NCBI GenBank assembly: GCA_022072055.1
Contig: JAJVIK010000001.1
Location: 62,001 to 126,000, forward strand
DNA length: 64,000 nucleotides
Direction: 5' to 3'
From: a bacterium
GTDB lineage: Bacteria; Hinthialibacterota; Hinthialibacteria; OLB16
Shown: positions 47,905 through 57,503 of the stretch, in pieces
Layout of the letters: each line of letters opens with the position of its first letter
How positions within the stretch are numbered: the stretch's first letter is position 1
Notes under the pieces: generated by a model
The model's input: the letters and a program-made list of their open reading frames with translations, nothing else
Database searches by the model: none
What the model was told of the DNA's origin: nothing
Position numbers and translations under genes: made by a program

Positions 47905-48623
47905 TGCTGCTCTCGATCATCATCCCCATTTACAACGAGGAGCCGCAGCTGGAGGAGATCCTCGAGCGGGTCTACAAGGTCCCGCATGAGCCCAAGGAGC
48001 TGATTCTGGTCGATGATTTTTCCAGCGATGGAACGAGGGACATACTGGAAAGATATCGAGCGCGCCCCAACACCAAGGTCATCTTCCAGGAAATGAACCG
48101 GGGGAAGGGATTCGCGATCCGCACCGGACTCAAGGAGGCCGGCGGCGAGATTGTCATTATTCAGGACGCCGACCTGGAATATGACCCGGAGGACATTCCG
48201 GCTGTAATCGAACCAATCCTCAAGGGACGGACGGATGTTTGTTACGGCTCCCGTTTCATCGGCGGACTCGAGCGAATGGCGATCCCCAATCGAGTGGCCA
48301 ACTGGTTGCTCGCAAAGATGGTCTCCTGGTTGTTCTGGGTTCGCATCACGGACGAAGCCACCGCTTACAAGGCGTTTCGCCGAAATGTGCTTGACCGGAT
48401 CGAGCTGGAATGCGAGGGCTTTGAGTTCTGTCCGGAAGTGACCGCCAAGGTCTTGCGTCTCGGCTACCGGATCCCGGAGGTCTCCGTCCGCTTCCGCGCG
48501 CGCACGGTCTGGGAGGGAAAGAAAATTGGCTGGGAGGATTTTTTCGTCGCGGTGAAAACCCTGCTCAAATTCCGATTCGTAAGGCCGCGAGTCTTCTCGA
48601 AGGAAGCCGAACCGAGACTGTGA
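47904..48623 (+). CDS. Family 2 glycosyltransferase
   Basis: LLSIIIPIYNEEPQLEEILERV..ELILVDDFSSDGTRDILERY..GKGFAIRTGLKEAGGEIVIIQDADLEYDPEDIP; start overlaps the previous stop. Confidence 0.9.
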   Translation: MLLSIIIPIYNEEPQLEEILERVYKVPHEPKELILVDDFSSDGTRDILERYRARPNTKVIFQEMNRGKGFAIRTGLKEAGGEIVIIQDADLEYDPEDIPAVIEPILKGRTDVCYGSRFIGGLERMAIPNRVANWLLAKMVSWLFWVRITDEATAYKAFRRNVLDRIELECEGFEFCPEVTAKVLRLGYRIPEVSVRFRARTVWEGKKIGWEDFFVAVKTLLKFRFVRPRVFSKEAEPRL

Positions 48624-48675
48624 GGGAGCTGTCTAACGAACTTGAACCCCCGGCGCATGCGGCTCATAATGGCGA

Positions 48676-48984
48676 ATGGATCCGGAGGAGAGCCAAGTGA
48701 CCACCAAGACCTTTGATGTCGGCGAAATCCGCGAGCGGGGATTCGAAATCCTGGATGAGGCCCTTAAGGAGGGACCGGTCCACATCACCAAGGGCAGCGA
48801 ACCGGCCTATGTCCTGGTCAGCGAGGAGGATTACGCGCAATTCGTGGGAAATGGCGAGAACGACATGGATGAGGAGGAACCATTCGAGGAAAGGATGCGA
48901 AAGTCTCTAGAGGACATCGGAGCTGGGAGGGTGAGCCGGGGCACGGCGGAGGACCTTCTCAAGGAACTCGGCATCCGCCAATGA
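48676..48984 (+). CDS. Phd/YefM-type antitoxin
   Basis: ARG-like FDVGEIRERGFEILDEALKEGPVHITKGSEPAYVLVSEEDYAQF; overlaps the toxin gene by 4 nt. Confidence 0.75.
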   Translation: MDPEESQVTTKTFDVGEIRERGFEILDEALKEGPVHITKGSEPAYVLVSEEDYAQFVGNGENDMDEEEPFEERMRKSLEDIGAGRVSRGTAEDLLKELGIRQ

Positions 48985-49262
48985 CGCATCAGCTGGTCTG
49001 GTCCGCCCACTTCAAGCGTTCGGCGGAGCGATTCATCCGAAAACATCGCGATCTCGCCCACAAGCTGGATGTGGTAGTCAGCCAGCTCGAAACTGACCCG
49101 ACCGATCCAAGACTCAAACTGCACCCCTTGCTTGGAGGCCTTTCAGGTTTTCAAGCCGCGAGCCTCGGCCACAAATTCAGAATCGTTCTTCAGATTGACG
49201 ATGAAAGCAAAGAGATCACCCTCGTGGACATCGGCTCCCACGACGAGGCGTACGGAGGGTGA
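48981..49262 (+). CDS. RelE/YafQ-type toxin
   Basis: LVWSAHFKRSAERFIRKHRDLAHKLDVVVSQLETDPTDPRLKLHPLLGGLSGFQAASLGHKFRIVLQIDDESKEITLVDIGSHDEAY. Confidence 0.85.
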   Translation: MTHQLVWSAHFKRSAERFIRKHRDLAHKLDVVVSQLETDPTDPRLKLHPLLGGLSGFQAASLGHKFRIVLQIDDESKEITLVDIGSHDEAYGG

Positions 49263-49268
49263 GGCCCC

Positions 49269-49568
49269 CTATTCGTCCTTGATCCTCACGATGTACTCCC
49301 CCGGTTTGGTCCATTGCAGACGCTCTCGGGCGAGACGCTCCTGCTCGAAGAGGGTCGAGGCGCGGCTCCTTTCCTGCTCGGAAAGCTGTTGAATCTCCTC
49401 GGCGAGCGACACAAGGTCCCGCTGCACGCGCTCCACTTCCGCGGCGCGACGGTTGACCCCATCCTGATTCGAGAGCAGGAGCCCCCCAATAAGGACCGCG
49501 AGGATCAGCATCAGCCCGGTGACCCATGTCCCGCCCGAGGACTCGGACGGTTCAACCCTTCTCCCCAT
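49269..49568 (-). CDS. FtsB/DivIC-like septum formation initiator family protein
   Basis: TM LMLILAVLIGGLLLSNQDG followed by coiled-coil and ERLARERLQWTKPGEYIVRI. Confidence 0.7.
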   Translation of the reverse strand: MGRRVEPSESSGGTWVTGLMLILAVLIGGLLLSNQDGVNRRAAEVERVQRDLVSLAEEIQQLSEQERSRASTLFEQERLARERLQWTKPGEYIVRIKDE

Positions 49569-49621
49569 TTATTCTTCCCCAATGTCCGCCCTGGACAGGC
49601 GGAACCACTTTCAAGTCGCCC

Positions 49622-50665
49622 CTACTTCCAGCCCCCATAGACCTCAATCACGCGCTTCTTCACCCGCGCGATGAAATCCCCGTCGGCCACGCGGTCATCC
49701 GCCACGGTGTACCACAGACCCGCCTCGCGGACATAACGTGGCAAGATCCGAAGCGCCTCGGCCACATCCTCCCAAGTGACCCCCATCGCCTCAGGTCGGA
49801 TATCCACACCCACATGGTGAATCGCGGCGAGCATCTCCTCGGCCTTGTTTTCCTGCAGCGCGGAGCCGATGTAGATGCCGAGACACACCGGTTGACCGTG
49901 GATAAAATGCTTCCCGGTGAGGGATTCAAGAGCATAGAAGAAAAAATGTTCAACCCCCTCGATATGACAGGGGTTCCAACCCGCGTTGTGATAGGCCGCG
50001 CCGCCCCAGCGGTGCGCGTTCATCAACGTCCGGATGCCTTCCTCATTCACATCGCGGATGTCATCCAGGCGCGCCATCACGCCATCGAGGACAGTCTTGG
50101 CCTCATCCACAAGGCGCTGGTCATAGGGCCACTTCGGCTCGGTCTTGCCGCGGTCGAGCGCGATCTTCCAGTCGGCGTGCGCGGTGTGGTAGCACAGGAT
50201 GTCGCAGACACCGCTCCGGTTGAGGAGTTTGGGCGCGGACTGAATGACTTCGAAATCAATGTAAACCGCCTCGGGGACCACATACCCGATATAACGGACC
50301 TTGCCCCCCGTGCGGACCGCGCCGCGATGGCCGAAGGCCGCGTTGACCGTCATCGCGGTGGGAATCTGGAACAGGGGCAGCCTTCGGTTCCAGGCCACGA
50401 GCTTGGCGACATCCAGCGCCTGCCCGCCGCCGAGACCCACCACCGAATTGCAGGCGGGCATCCGCTCGATCTCCCGCGCGAGGTCCTCGGCATCCAAGGT
50501 GTTTACAAAGTAGGCTTGAGCCATCCCCTGGTCAAAGAAAGGCTCGAATTTGGGCCAAAGGTCCTCCATGGTGACCACCAAATAGGGGCGGTGGACAAAC
50601 GCCTTGATTTCGCCGATCAGGTTGCGACCATAGATGGTGGTGAAGAACTGCCCGGTTTGTTCCAT
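49622..50665 (-). CDS. Iron-containing alcohol dehydrogenase/glycerol-1-phosphate dehydrogenase-like protein
   Basis: NSVVGLGGGQALDVAKLVAWNRRLPLFQIPTAMTVNAAFGHRGAVR; later HGQPVCLGIYIGS. Confidence 0.75.
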   Translation of the reverse strand: MEQTGQFFTTIYGRNLIGEIKAFVHRPYLVVTMEDLWPKFEPFFDQGMAQAYFVNTLDAEDLAREIERMPACNSVVGLGGGQALDVAKLVAWNRRLPLFQIPTAMTVNAAFGHRGAVRTGGKVRYIGYVVPEAVYIDFEVIQSAPKLLNRSGVCDILCYHTAHADWKIALDRGKTEPKWPYDQRLVDEAKTVLDGVMARLDDIRDVNEEGIRTLMNAHRWGGAAYHNAGWNPCHIEGVEHFFFYALESLTGKHFIHGQPVCLGIYIGSALQENKAEEMLAAIHHVGVDIRPEAMGVTWEDVAEALRILPRYVREAGLWYTVADDRVADGDFIARVKKRVIEVYGGWK

Positions 50666-50878
50666 GAAGCCCCCTCCCGGCGCGGCCAGCGCCGGAACAT
50701 GATAACAGACTGGAATAAATCAGGATAAAGTAACTGATTTGAGGAGGTTTCGCAAGGTGCTTTACAGGCATTTCCTGAAACAGGCAGCCGCCCGTTCTCA
50801 TTGAGATGTGCGTACCGTCACAACCTGATTGACCAGCCGAGGAGCTGAGAAGGTGGCAGGGATCTGAATTGGCCCGGT

Positions 50879-51259
50879 CTAAGGCCGATTGAGAAACTTC
50901 TCCATCGCGTTGATGAACTCCATGCCTTGCTCGATCAACTCCTCCGCCTCCTCATGGTTCAGGGAGGCGTTGATCCCATAGTCGCCTTCTCTCCGCTTGT
51001 CGAAGGAATCCAAGAGCCAACGATGATACTTCTGTTCGATAAGGCCTCCCTTGGCTAGATGCTCCCCAAACGCGGCGTGGACGCCAGAGTGCTTTCGGAA
51101 CCTCAAACCCCGTCCAAGGAGCACCGCCTGGGCGGCATAAAACATGGCGTAATATGCCCTTCCCGCGGCAAACTCGGGTTCACCCTCGCGCAGGAGGACT
51201 CGAGCTGCCCACAACGATCGACGCGCCTTTTCGAGGAGCCTGACCGATTCGTCATTCAC
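50879..51259 (-). CDS. HEPN domain protein
   Basis: KARRSLWAARVLLREGEPEFAAGRAYYAMFYAAQAVLLGRGLRFRKHSGVHAAFGEHL; 4-nt overlap with the MNT gene. Confidence 0.85.
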   Translation of the reverse strand: MNDESVRLLEKARRSLWAARVLLREGEPEFAAGRAYYAMFYAAQAVLLGRGLRFRKHSGVHAAFGEHLAKGGLIEQKYHRWLLDSFDKRREGDYGINASLNHEEAEELIEQGMEFINAMEKFLNRP

Positions 51260-51582
51260 GCGGGGATAGCATCCTTCTCGATGGCTCTAAGAAATGACAA
51301 CTCCCGTCTATCCCACAGGTCCCGTGAAACAAAGGTCCGACTGATGGCTACCCCATATTTCAAGGAAAGATCGGACACAATCTCCCCAGTCAGGTCAACT
51401 TCCCCGGCATATCGGTTCATTGGATCAAGGACAATCAAGACATCCAGGTCCGATTCAGGGCCCTCTTCGCCACGAGAAAACGAACCGAAGAGGTAGACCC
51501 CGACAAGACGATTTCCGTAGAGGTCTCTGAGTTTTCCGCGGAGCTCCCGCAAGAGCTCCGCGACCATTGAATTCACGGACAT
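51256..51582 (-). CDS. MNT-type nucleotidyltransferase domain protein
   Basis: RLVGVYLFGSFSRGEEGPESDLDVLIVLD. Confidence 0.88.
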   Translation of the reverse strand: MSVNSMVAELLRELRGKLRDLYGNRLVGVYLFGSFSRGEEGPESDLDVLIVLDPMNRYAGEVDLTGEIVSDLSLKYGVAISRTFVSRDLWDRRELSFLRAIEKDAIPA

Positions 51583-51758
51583 GCCCTTTCCATCGGTTGA
51601 TCCGACAAGCGCCTTTGATTCCCTGTAGGGTTCTGCCTGTATCTCTCAGAAAGAATACAATCTCCAACCAAGATTCGCCAGACCAGCGCAAATTCACGGC
51701 GGCGTAACCTGCTTGGAGTTGTGGCGTAGGCTGGAGGGAGTAACATCCCCCCAAGACC

Positions 51759-52151
51759 ATGCCCCTCATCCGAACCAGTGAATCTGAAATGGGTCCGGGG
51801 AACCGTCCGGCGTGGAGCTCGGTCACCAGCGCGGGAGTTTTCCGAGTCCCCACCGAGGGCGGTTGGTTTGACCGCCACTATCACGACTGCCACGAGTATT
51901 GGCTGATCTTCAAGGGCAGCGCCAAGGTTCTCTCCGAAGGTCAAGAATACTATGTGAAAGCAGGAGACATCGTGTGCACCCGGGCCGGCGATGAGCATGA
52001 TGTGCTCGAGGTGTATGCGGACCTGGAGGCCTTCTGGTTCGAAGACGCCACTCCGCCGGGAGGGCGCACCGGGCACCTGCACAAGACCCCCTCCCTCGCG
52101 CGGGGGCATCCGGTTCCCCACAAGCCGCCGCCCGAGGATTTTCCCGCATGA
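51759..52151 (+). CDS. Cupin domain protein
   Basis: HYHDCHEYWLIFKGSAKVLSEGQEYYVKAGDIVCTRAGDEHDVLEVYADLEAFWFE. Confidence 0.85.
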   Translation: MPLIRTSESEMGPGNRPAWSSVTSAGVFRVPTEGGWFDRHYHDCHEYWLIFKGSAKVLSEGQEYYVKAGDIVCTRAGDEHDVLEVYADLEAFWFEDATPPGGRTGHLHKTPSLARGHPVPHKPPPEDFPA

Positions 52152-53197
52152 AGAAACCACTCGAGTGCATCCAAATCGGGGTCGGAGGCTGGGGGGAGCA
52201 TTGGTGTACCGAGGTCCTGCCGCGTCTCGGCGCGCTGGGTCTCGCCAAAACGGTCGCGGCGGTGGACATCAACCCGGATGTCCTGCCGCGCGCCAAGGAC
52301 ACTCTGGGCCTTTCCGATAATCAACTCCACACCAGCGCCGAGGAGGCGCTCTCCAAGCACAAGGCCGACTTTATCACCATCGTGGTTCCACCTTCGCAAC
52401 ATGAGAGGATGGTCGACCTGGCCCTTGAGCATGGTTGTCACATCCTATCCGAGAAGCCGATCGCCGAGAGCATGGAGGCCTGTTGCCGAATCCACCGGAA
52501 GGTGTTGAACGCCGGGCTTAAGATGGCGGTCACCATGAGCCACCGTTTCGACCAGGACAAGCAGTCGCTGGAGGCGGCGATCAAGAGCGGCGATTATGGA
52601 CGCTTAAACTATCTGGTGCACCGCTTCACCCACAACTGCCGGGAGTACGGAAGCTGGGGAAAGTTTCGGCATGAGATCCCGGATGCCCTGCTGGTCGAAG
52701 GAACGGTCCACCACTTCGATATTCATCGCGCCCTTTCCGGATCGAACGCGATGTCGGTTTACGCGGTCACTTGGAACCCGCCTTGGGGAGAGTTCAGAGG
52801 CGACTCCACCGCTCTGATCACGATCGGAATGGAGAATGGAACCCGCTGCCTCTACGAAGGGGCGAAGGCCAACGCCTCCACTCTGAACGGCTGGGAGAAC
52901 GATTACATCCGCGCCGAGTGCGAGCATGGAACGCTGGAGCTGGACCGTCGCATGCTCAGGGTTCTTCGCGGGGGTCCCTGGGAAGAACCGGTTTCGCATG
53001 CCCTGCCTCTCCTTGAGCGGCCCAGCTGGATGAACCCTTGGCTCGCGGAGATGTTCTGCGAGTGGCTCCTGGGCGGACCGGAACCTCCCAATTCCCTGGA
53101 AGACAATATCCAGTGCTGCGCGCTGCTCTTCGCCGCGATCCGTTCGGCGCACACCGGAGAGGTGGTGAATGTCCAGCGATTCCTCGCGGAGCACTAG
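52148..53197 (+). CDS. Gfo/Idh/MocA family oxidoreductase
   Basis: CIQIGVGGWGEHWCTEVLPRL..DFITIVVPPSQHERMVDLALEHGCHILSEKPIAES; ATGA overlap with the cupin gene. Confidence 0.9.
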   Translation: MKKPLECIQIGVGGWGEHWCTEVLPRLGALGLAKTVAAVDINPDVLPRAKDTLGLSDNQLHTSAEEALSKHKADFITIVVPPSQHERMVDLALEHGCHILSEKPIAESMEACCRIHRKVLNAGLKMAVTMSHRFDQDKQSLEAAIKSGDYGRLNYLVHRFTHNCREYGSWGKFRHEIPDALLVEGTVHHFDIHRALSGSNAMSVYAVTWNPPWGEFRGDSTALITIGMENGTRCLYEGAKANASTLNGWENDYIRAECEHGTLELDRRMLRVLRGGPWEEPVSHALPLLERPSWMNPWLAEMFCEWLLGGPEPPNSLEDNIQCCALLFAAIRSAHTGEVVNVQRFLAEH

Positions 53198-53234
53198 CGG
53201 TCTTGGCCGACCTCCTCCAGAATCCCACTCACCC

Positions 53235-54737
53235 ATGCGCCGCAGACTGCTCCTATCGCTCATGATTCTCGCGCCACTGCCCCTGGCGGCTCTCGCGGCC
53301 GACCAACCCCAGTGGGGTGAGCTCCATTCGCGCAATCAGGTCTCCAAGGAAACCGGACTCACCACCACCTTCAATCCGGAGACAGGCGAGAACATCCGCT
53401 GGTCGGTGGAACTCGGCACGAGCACTTACACCACCCCCATCATTGCCGGAGGAAGAGTGCTGATCGGGACCAACAACGAGGACCCGCGCGACCCGGAGCA
53501 CCTTGGGGATCGCGGGATCCTCCTGTGTCTCGACGAAAAGGATGGATCGCTTCTTTGGCAGTTGGTCATCCCGAAGATCGCGGCCTATCAGGACTGGCCC
53601 AAAGTGGGACTGACCTCGGTTCCGACAGTCGAGGGGGACCGGATTTACCTGATCACCAATCGTTGCGAGGCGATGTGCCTGGACCTGCAGGGACAATCCA
53701 ACGGAAACGATGGCCCCTTTGTTCAGGAAGGGGCCTACATGGCTCTCTCGGACGAGGGAACTCCGGTGGGCGAGAAAGACGCCGACATCCTGTGGGTGAC
53801 CGATCTGATCGAGACCCTCGGGGTCCACCCGCATGATTCCACGCACGGCTCGATTCTGGTCCAGGACCAGTACCTCTATCTCTGCACCTCAAACGGGGTG
53901 GATGCCGGTCACAAGTTCATCCCGGCGCTGGAGGCTCCCAGCCTCGCGGCTCTGGACAAGGCCACCGGCAAGGTGCTCGCGGTGGATGGGGAGAACATGG
54001 GCCCGCGCACGGTCCACTGCACTTGGTCCTCGCCTTCCCTCGGAACGGCCAACGGACAACCTGTCCTCTGCTTCGGGGGCGGGGATGGGGTGGTCTATGG
54101 ATTCAGGCCGCTGGATCCCGCAAAACCACCCACCGAAACCACAATCCTGCAACGTCTGTGGCGCTTCGACTGCGACCCCGAGGCTCCCAAAGAGAATGTT
54201 CATCAATACAAGGGCAACCTCAAGGTCAGCCCCAGCAACATCACCGGGATGCCGGTCTTTGTGGATGGCCGTGTGTATGTCGAGGCGGGAGGCGACTTGT
54301 GGCACGGCAAGACCGAGGCTTGGCTGAAATGCATTGATGCCGGCCGGAGCGGAACGGTCACCGATACCGCGCTGGTCTGGTCCTATCCCCTCGAAAAACA
54401 CTGCATGTCCACCCCGGCGGTGACCGAGGAGTTGGTGTTCATCGGAGACTGCGGACGTCACATGCACTGTGTGGAACGGAAAACGGGACAAGGCTGTTGG
54501 AAGCTGGACACCGAGGGGGAAATCTGGGGATCCCCGCTCGTGGCGGACGGCAAGGTCACCATCGGGACTCTGAGCGGCGAGCTCTGGGTTTTCTCCGCCA
54601 AGCGGGAGCTCGAAGTCCTCGCGCGAATCGACATGAAGTCTCCGATTCACGCCACCCCCAGCGCCGCAAATGGGGTCCTCTATGTGGCGACGATGAACCG
54701 GTTGTACGCCATTTCCTCAAAGAGCGTTGCGGATTAG
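53235..54737 (+). CDS. Secreted PQQ-like beta-propeller repeat protein
   Basis: Signal MRRRLLLSLMILAPLPLAALAA; GENIRWSVELGTSTYTTPIIAGGRVLIGTNNE..ILLCLDEKDGSLLWQL. Confidence 0.88.
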   Translation: MRRRLLLSLMILAPLPLAALAADQPQWGELHSRNQVSKETGLTTTFNPETGENIRWSVELGTSTYTTPIIAGGRVLIGTNNEDPRDPEHLGDRGILLCLDEKDGSLLWQLVIPKIAAYQDWPKVGLTSVPTVEGDRIYLITNRCEAMCLDLQGQSNGNDGPFVQEGAYMALSDEGTPVGEKDADILWVTDLIETLGVHPHDSTHGSILVQDQYLYLCTSNGVDAGHKFIPALEAPSLAALDKATGKVLAVDGENMGPRTVHCTWSSPSLGTANGQPVLCFGGGDGVVYGFRPLDPAKPPTETTILQRLWRFDCDPEAPKENVHQYKGNLKVSPSNITGMPVFVDGRVYVEAGGDLWHGKTEAWLKCIDAGRSGTVTDTALVWSYPLEKHCMSTPAVTEELVFIGDCGRHMHCVERKTGQGCWKLDTEGEIWGSPLVADGKVTIGTLSGELWVFSAKRELEVLARIDMKSPIHATPSAANGVLYVATMNRLYAISSKSVAD

Positions 54738-54747
54738 TCCACGCGGC

Positions 54748-55767
54748 CTACTCCTGGATCATCGGCTTCAGGACTTCCATCGCCCGGTCGGCCTCCCTGG
54801 CGACCGCATCGAGGAAAACCGGGAGAACGCGGATCGAGCGCCAGGCCAGAAGATCCTCCGGGACTTCGACATCTTCTCGCACGGGGAGCTGGCGCGAGGG
54901 GGAAAAGGCCATGCGCCTTTCCACCTCCGGATCAAGCAGCGCCTCCACAAACTCCCGCGCGGCTTCCGGGTGCGGACACTTGGCGAGAATCGCCACCGTG
55001 TTCGGGATCAGCAGGGTCCCCTCCCCTTCCGAATCAAACGGAACCGCATCGATGGGGCGCCCCTCCAGCTTCATCCGGAAGACATCATCGGTGTCCGTGA
55101 GCCCAAGCGGAAAGGCCCCTTCCGCCACCAGGCGCGCGACTTCCCCATTGCTCCGCACAATCCGAAACCGCTCTTTCCAGCGAGCCATCAGCGAGGTGAA
55201 CGGGGGTTCTCCCATCCGCGCCAAAAGGGCCGCGCAGTGGGTCCCGGTAGTGCCGAACATCGGGTTCGCCCAGATCACTCGCCCCTTCCACTCCTCGCCA
55301 AGCAATGCGGTGACCGACCGCGGAACCTTCGCGGCCTCGACCAAGCTTGGATTGAAAGCCAGAACACGGGCGCGCGCCGAAAGCCCGGTCCAAAAGCCTT
55401 CCGGGTCCTTGAAGCGCTCCGGAATCTGTTTGGACATCCTCGGCCGGTAACTGTCCAGAAGTCCCTTTTCCTTTAGGAGCAAGGTTCTTGAGAACTCTCC
55501 GTTCCAAAAGACATCCGCCCGAGGTCTCGACGCCTCCTGGATCAGTCTCAGGTACAACCCGGTGGTCTTGGTCGCCTCGGAGTCAAAGACAGGAAGGACA
55601 TCCAGCCCGGTTTGTTGCTCGATCCACGAGAAGATCTCCGTGGACAGGACCTCATCCACCGAGGTGTACACCACAACCTGTCGGGGATCCTGGCCCCAGG
55701 TCGGGCGCGGCGACAAGCACATGGCGACAGTCACGACAACCCAGCAAACGGATCGCCTCTGGGTCAT
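54748..55767 (-). CDS. ABC transporter substrate-binding protein (Fe3+-type extracellular solute-binding)
   Basis: VVVYTSVDEVLSTEIFSWIEQQTGLDVLPVFDSEATKTTGLYLRLIQEASRPRADVFWNGE; signal peptide. Confidence 0.85.
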   Translation of the reverse strand: MTQRRSVCWVVVTVAMCLSPRPTWGQDPRQVVVYTSVDEVLSTEIFSWIEQQTGLDVLPVFDSEATKTTGLYLRLIQEASRPRADVFWNGEFSRTLLLKEKGLLDSYRPRMSKQIPERFKDPEGFWTGLSARARVLAFNPSLVEAAKVPRSVTALLGEEWKGRVIWANPMFGTTGTHCAALLARMGEPPFTSLMARWKERFRIVRSNGEVARLVAEGAFPLGLTDTDDVFRMKLEGRPIDAVPFDSEGEGTLLIPNTVAILAKCPHPEAAREFVEALLDPEVERRMAFSPSRQLPVREDVEVPEDLLAWRSIRVLPVFLDAVAREADRAMEVLKPMIQE

Positions 55768-55770
55768 TCC

Positions 55771-56286
55771 CTACTCCTCCCAAGCTTCGTCGGTGAGTCC
55801 GAGTCGGATCAGGGCTTCGGCCGCGGCTTCCCGAACCACCAAGCTCTTGTCCCCTCGATGCACTCGTTCGAGATCCTCCTCAATCTCGCGGCAGCCCAAG
55901 CGGCCGCACGCCTCGGCGGCATGGAATCGGACATCCTCGGAGGAATCCTCGAGCAGCGCCGCCACGCTCCCAATCCGGGGGAAGCAGCGGAGCTCAAGCC
56001 CCTCGGAGGGACGTTTCCAGTGGGACAGTTCCTCCAACGCTCGTGCCGCTTGGTCATCCGACACCCGGCGCACTCCCGATTTGGCGCGCAAATCCAGAAT
56101 CGAAACCAGCTTTTCGATTCGTTCGGGTGAAGGTGACTGGCTGGCCGACCGCTCAACTCGTGCGGGGTCATGAACGAGTGTCTCCAGAGGGGTTTCCTGG
56201 CGGAGATAACACCCACCCAGGAGGGCAAGAAGGAGACATGGAATCACCTTCGCGGGCAGCTCGGGGGCGTTTCCTGACAATTCCAT
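55771..56286 (-). CDS. Lipoprotein with HEAT-type repeats
   Basis: LLLALLGGC lipobox; ALLEDSSEDVRFHAAEACGRLGCREIEEDLERVHRGDKSLVVREAAAEALIRLG. Confidence 0.75.
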   Translation of the reverse strand: MELSGNAPELPAKVIPCLLLALLGGCYLRQETPLETLVHDPARVERSASQSPSPERIEKLVSILDLRAKSGVRRVSDDQAARALEELSHWKRPSEGLELRCFPRIGSVAALLEDSSEDVRFHAAEACGRLGCREIEEDLERVHRGDKSLVVREAAAEALIRLGLTDEAWEE

Positions 56287-56292
56287 CGCGCT

Positions 56293-57480
56293 GTGCTAGC
56301 TTCTTTCAATCCGTGGAGGAACGCCTTCATTGTGGTGAAGGCGATCAGTATTTCAAGGTCGAAGCGGTCGGGGAAGGGGTGTCCGTTGCACGGTGAATCC
56401 GAGGCGGTGAGGCGTTACTTCACTCACTTCCTTCCCCAATACGCCGGAAAGCAGTGGGTGGAGGGCTTGGCCGCGGTCTCGGCCCTGATCGGCTTCCGCG
56501 TGGATGGTCCCGACTCCACTCAAGCCTGGGCGATCCGACTCGAAAAGGGCTGTGTCACGGAGATTCTCCCCGGCAGCGACAGCCGCCCCGAGGTCTCGTA
56601 CCAGGTGAGCGAGGAGACCTTCCTGCAGGTGTCCGGAGGGACCTTGCGCGCGGAAGAGGCTTTTCTGCGGGGGCGAGTGAAGATTCAGGGTGGCCTCCTC
56701 AAAGGGCTGAAGCTCGCCGCGCTCCTCCAGAAGTTCTTCCGGGATCACCCTTATCCCGTGGCCGCGCTCCATCAGATCGACATGCGCGAGGGCCGGCCCG
56801 CGCCGGAGCTCGACACCGCGGGCGTGGTGGAGGAGATCGGAGCCGTGGAGGCGTCCGGACGCTCGATTCCACTCCGATTGGTTTACCCGGAACGGGGAGC
56901 GGCGGAGCGGAAGATCCTGCTCGCGCCCCCGCACCCGCTCTTGGGAGCCACGGTGGACAACCCCACACTCCGCTCGCTTTCGCTGGATCTGGCGAGAGCC
57001 GGGATGTTCGCGGCGCGCTTCGGGTATTCGTTCGATGCGGCCACGACCGAGGCGGGGGCGGTGGAGACTTTTTGGAACACTTCAGACACGCTGAACCGCC
57101 TGGGGCTTCCCGACCTGCTCGCGGCATGGGACTGGCTTGCCGAGCAGCCGCCGAGGGGCTCAGGCGGGATGGCTTTGATTGGGTATTCGTATGGCGCGCA
57201 GCTCGCGCTGTGGGCCTTGGATCGCGCCGCCCCAGAGAGGTTTGTCCTGATGGCCCCGGTGGTTTCCCAGCTCGGTCCCGAGCGGCTTTCCGCGAAGGTT
57301 CCCACGCTCCTGGTGCATGGGGATGGGGACTTCGCCACCGCGAGCCATGAATTCGCCGCGATGGAAAAGGACCTGCCGCCCGGCTCAAGACGGGCTGAGC
57401 TCCGCGGAGCGGATCACTTCTTCCAGGGGTGCGGAGACTCCCTTTCCAAGGCAATCCTCCAGCACCTTACCGAGCGCTGA
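56293..57480 (+). CDS. Protein with N-terminal SCP2-like sterol-transfer domain and C-terminal alpha/beta hydrolase
   Basis: SCP2-like AWAIRLEKGCVTEILPGSDSRPEVSYQVSEETFLQVSGGTLRAEEAFLRGRVKIQGGLLKGLKLAALL; hydrolase MALIGYSYGAQLALW (GxSxG). The true start is probably near 56387. Confidence 0.78.
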   Translation: MLASFNPWRNAFIVVKAISISRSKRSGKGCPLHGESEAVRRYFTHFLPQYAGKQWVEGLAAVSALIGFRVDGPDSTQAWAIRLEKGCVTEILPGSDSRPEVSYQVSEETFLQVSGGTLRAEEAFLRGRVKIQGGLLKGLKLAALLQKFFRDHPYPVAALHQIDMREGRPAPELDTAGVVEEIGAVEASGRSIPLRLVYPERGAAERKILLAPPHPLLGATVDNPTLRSLSLDLARAGMFAARFGYSFDAATTEAGAVETFWNTSDTLNRLGLPDLLAAWDWLAEQPPRGSGGMALIGYSYGAQLALWALDRAAPERFVLMAPVVSQLGPERLSAKVPTLLVHGDGDFATASHEFAAMEKDLPPGSRRAELRGADHFFQGCGDSLSKAILQHLTER

Positions 57481-57503
57481 TTCCATTGGTACCGGAAGCT
57501 CCC

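Noticed and set aside
49526-50728. 400-aa plus-strand ORF
   Set aside because: Antisense to the Fe-ADH-like gene; shadow ORF.
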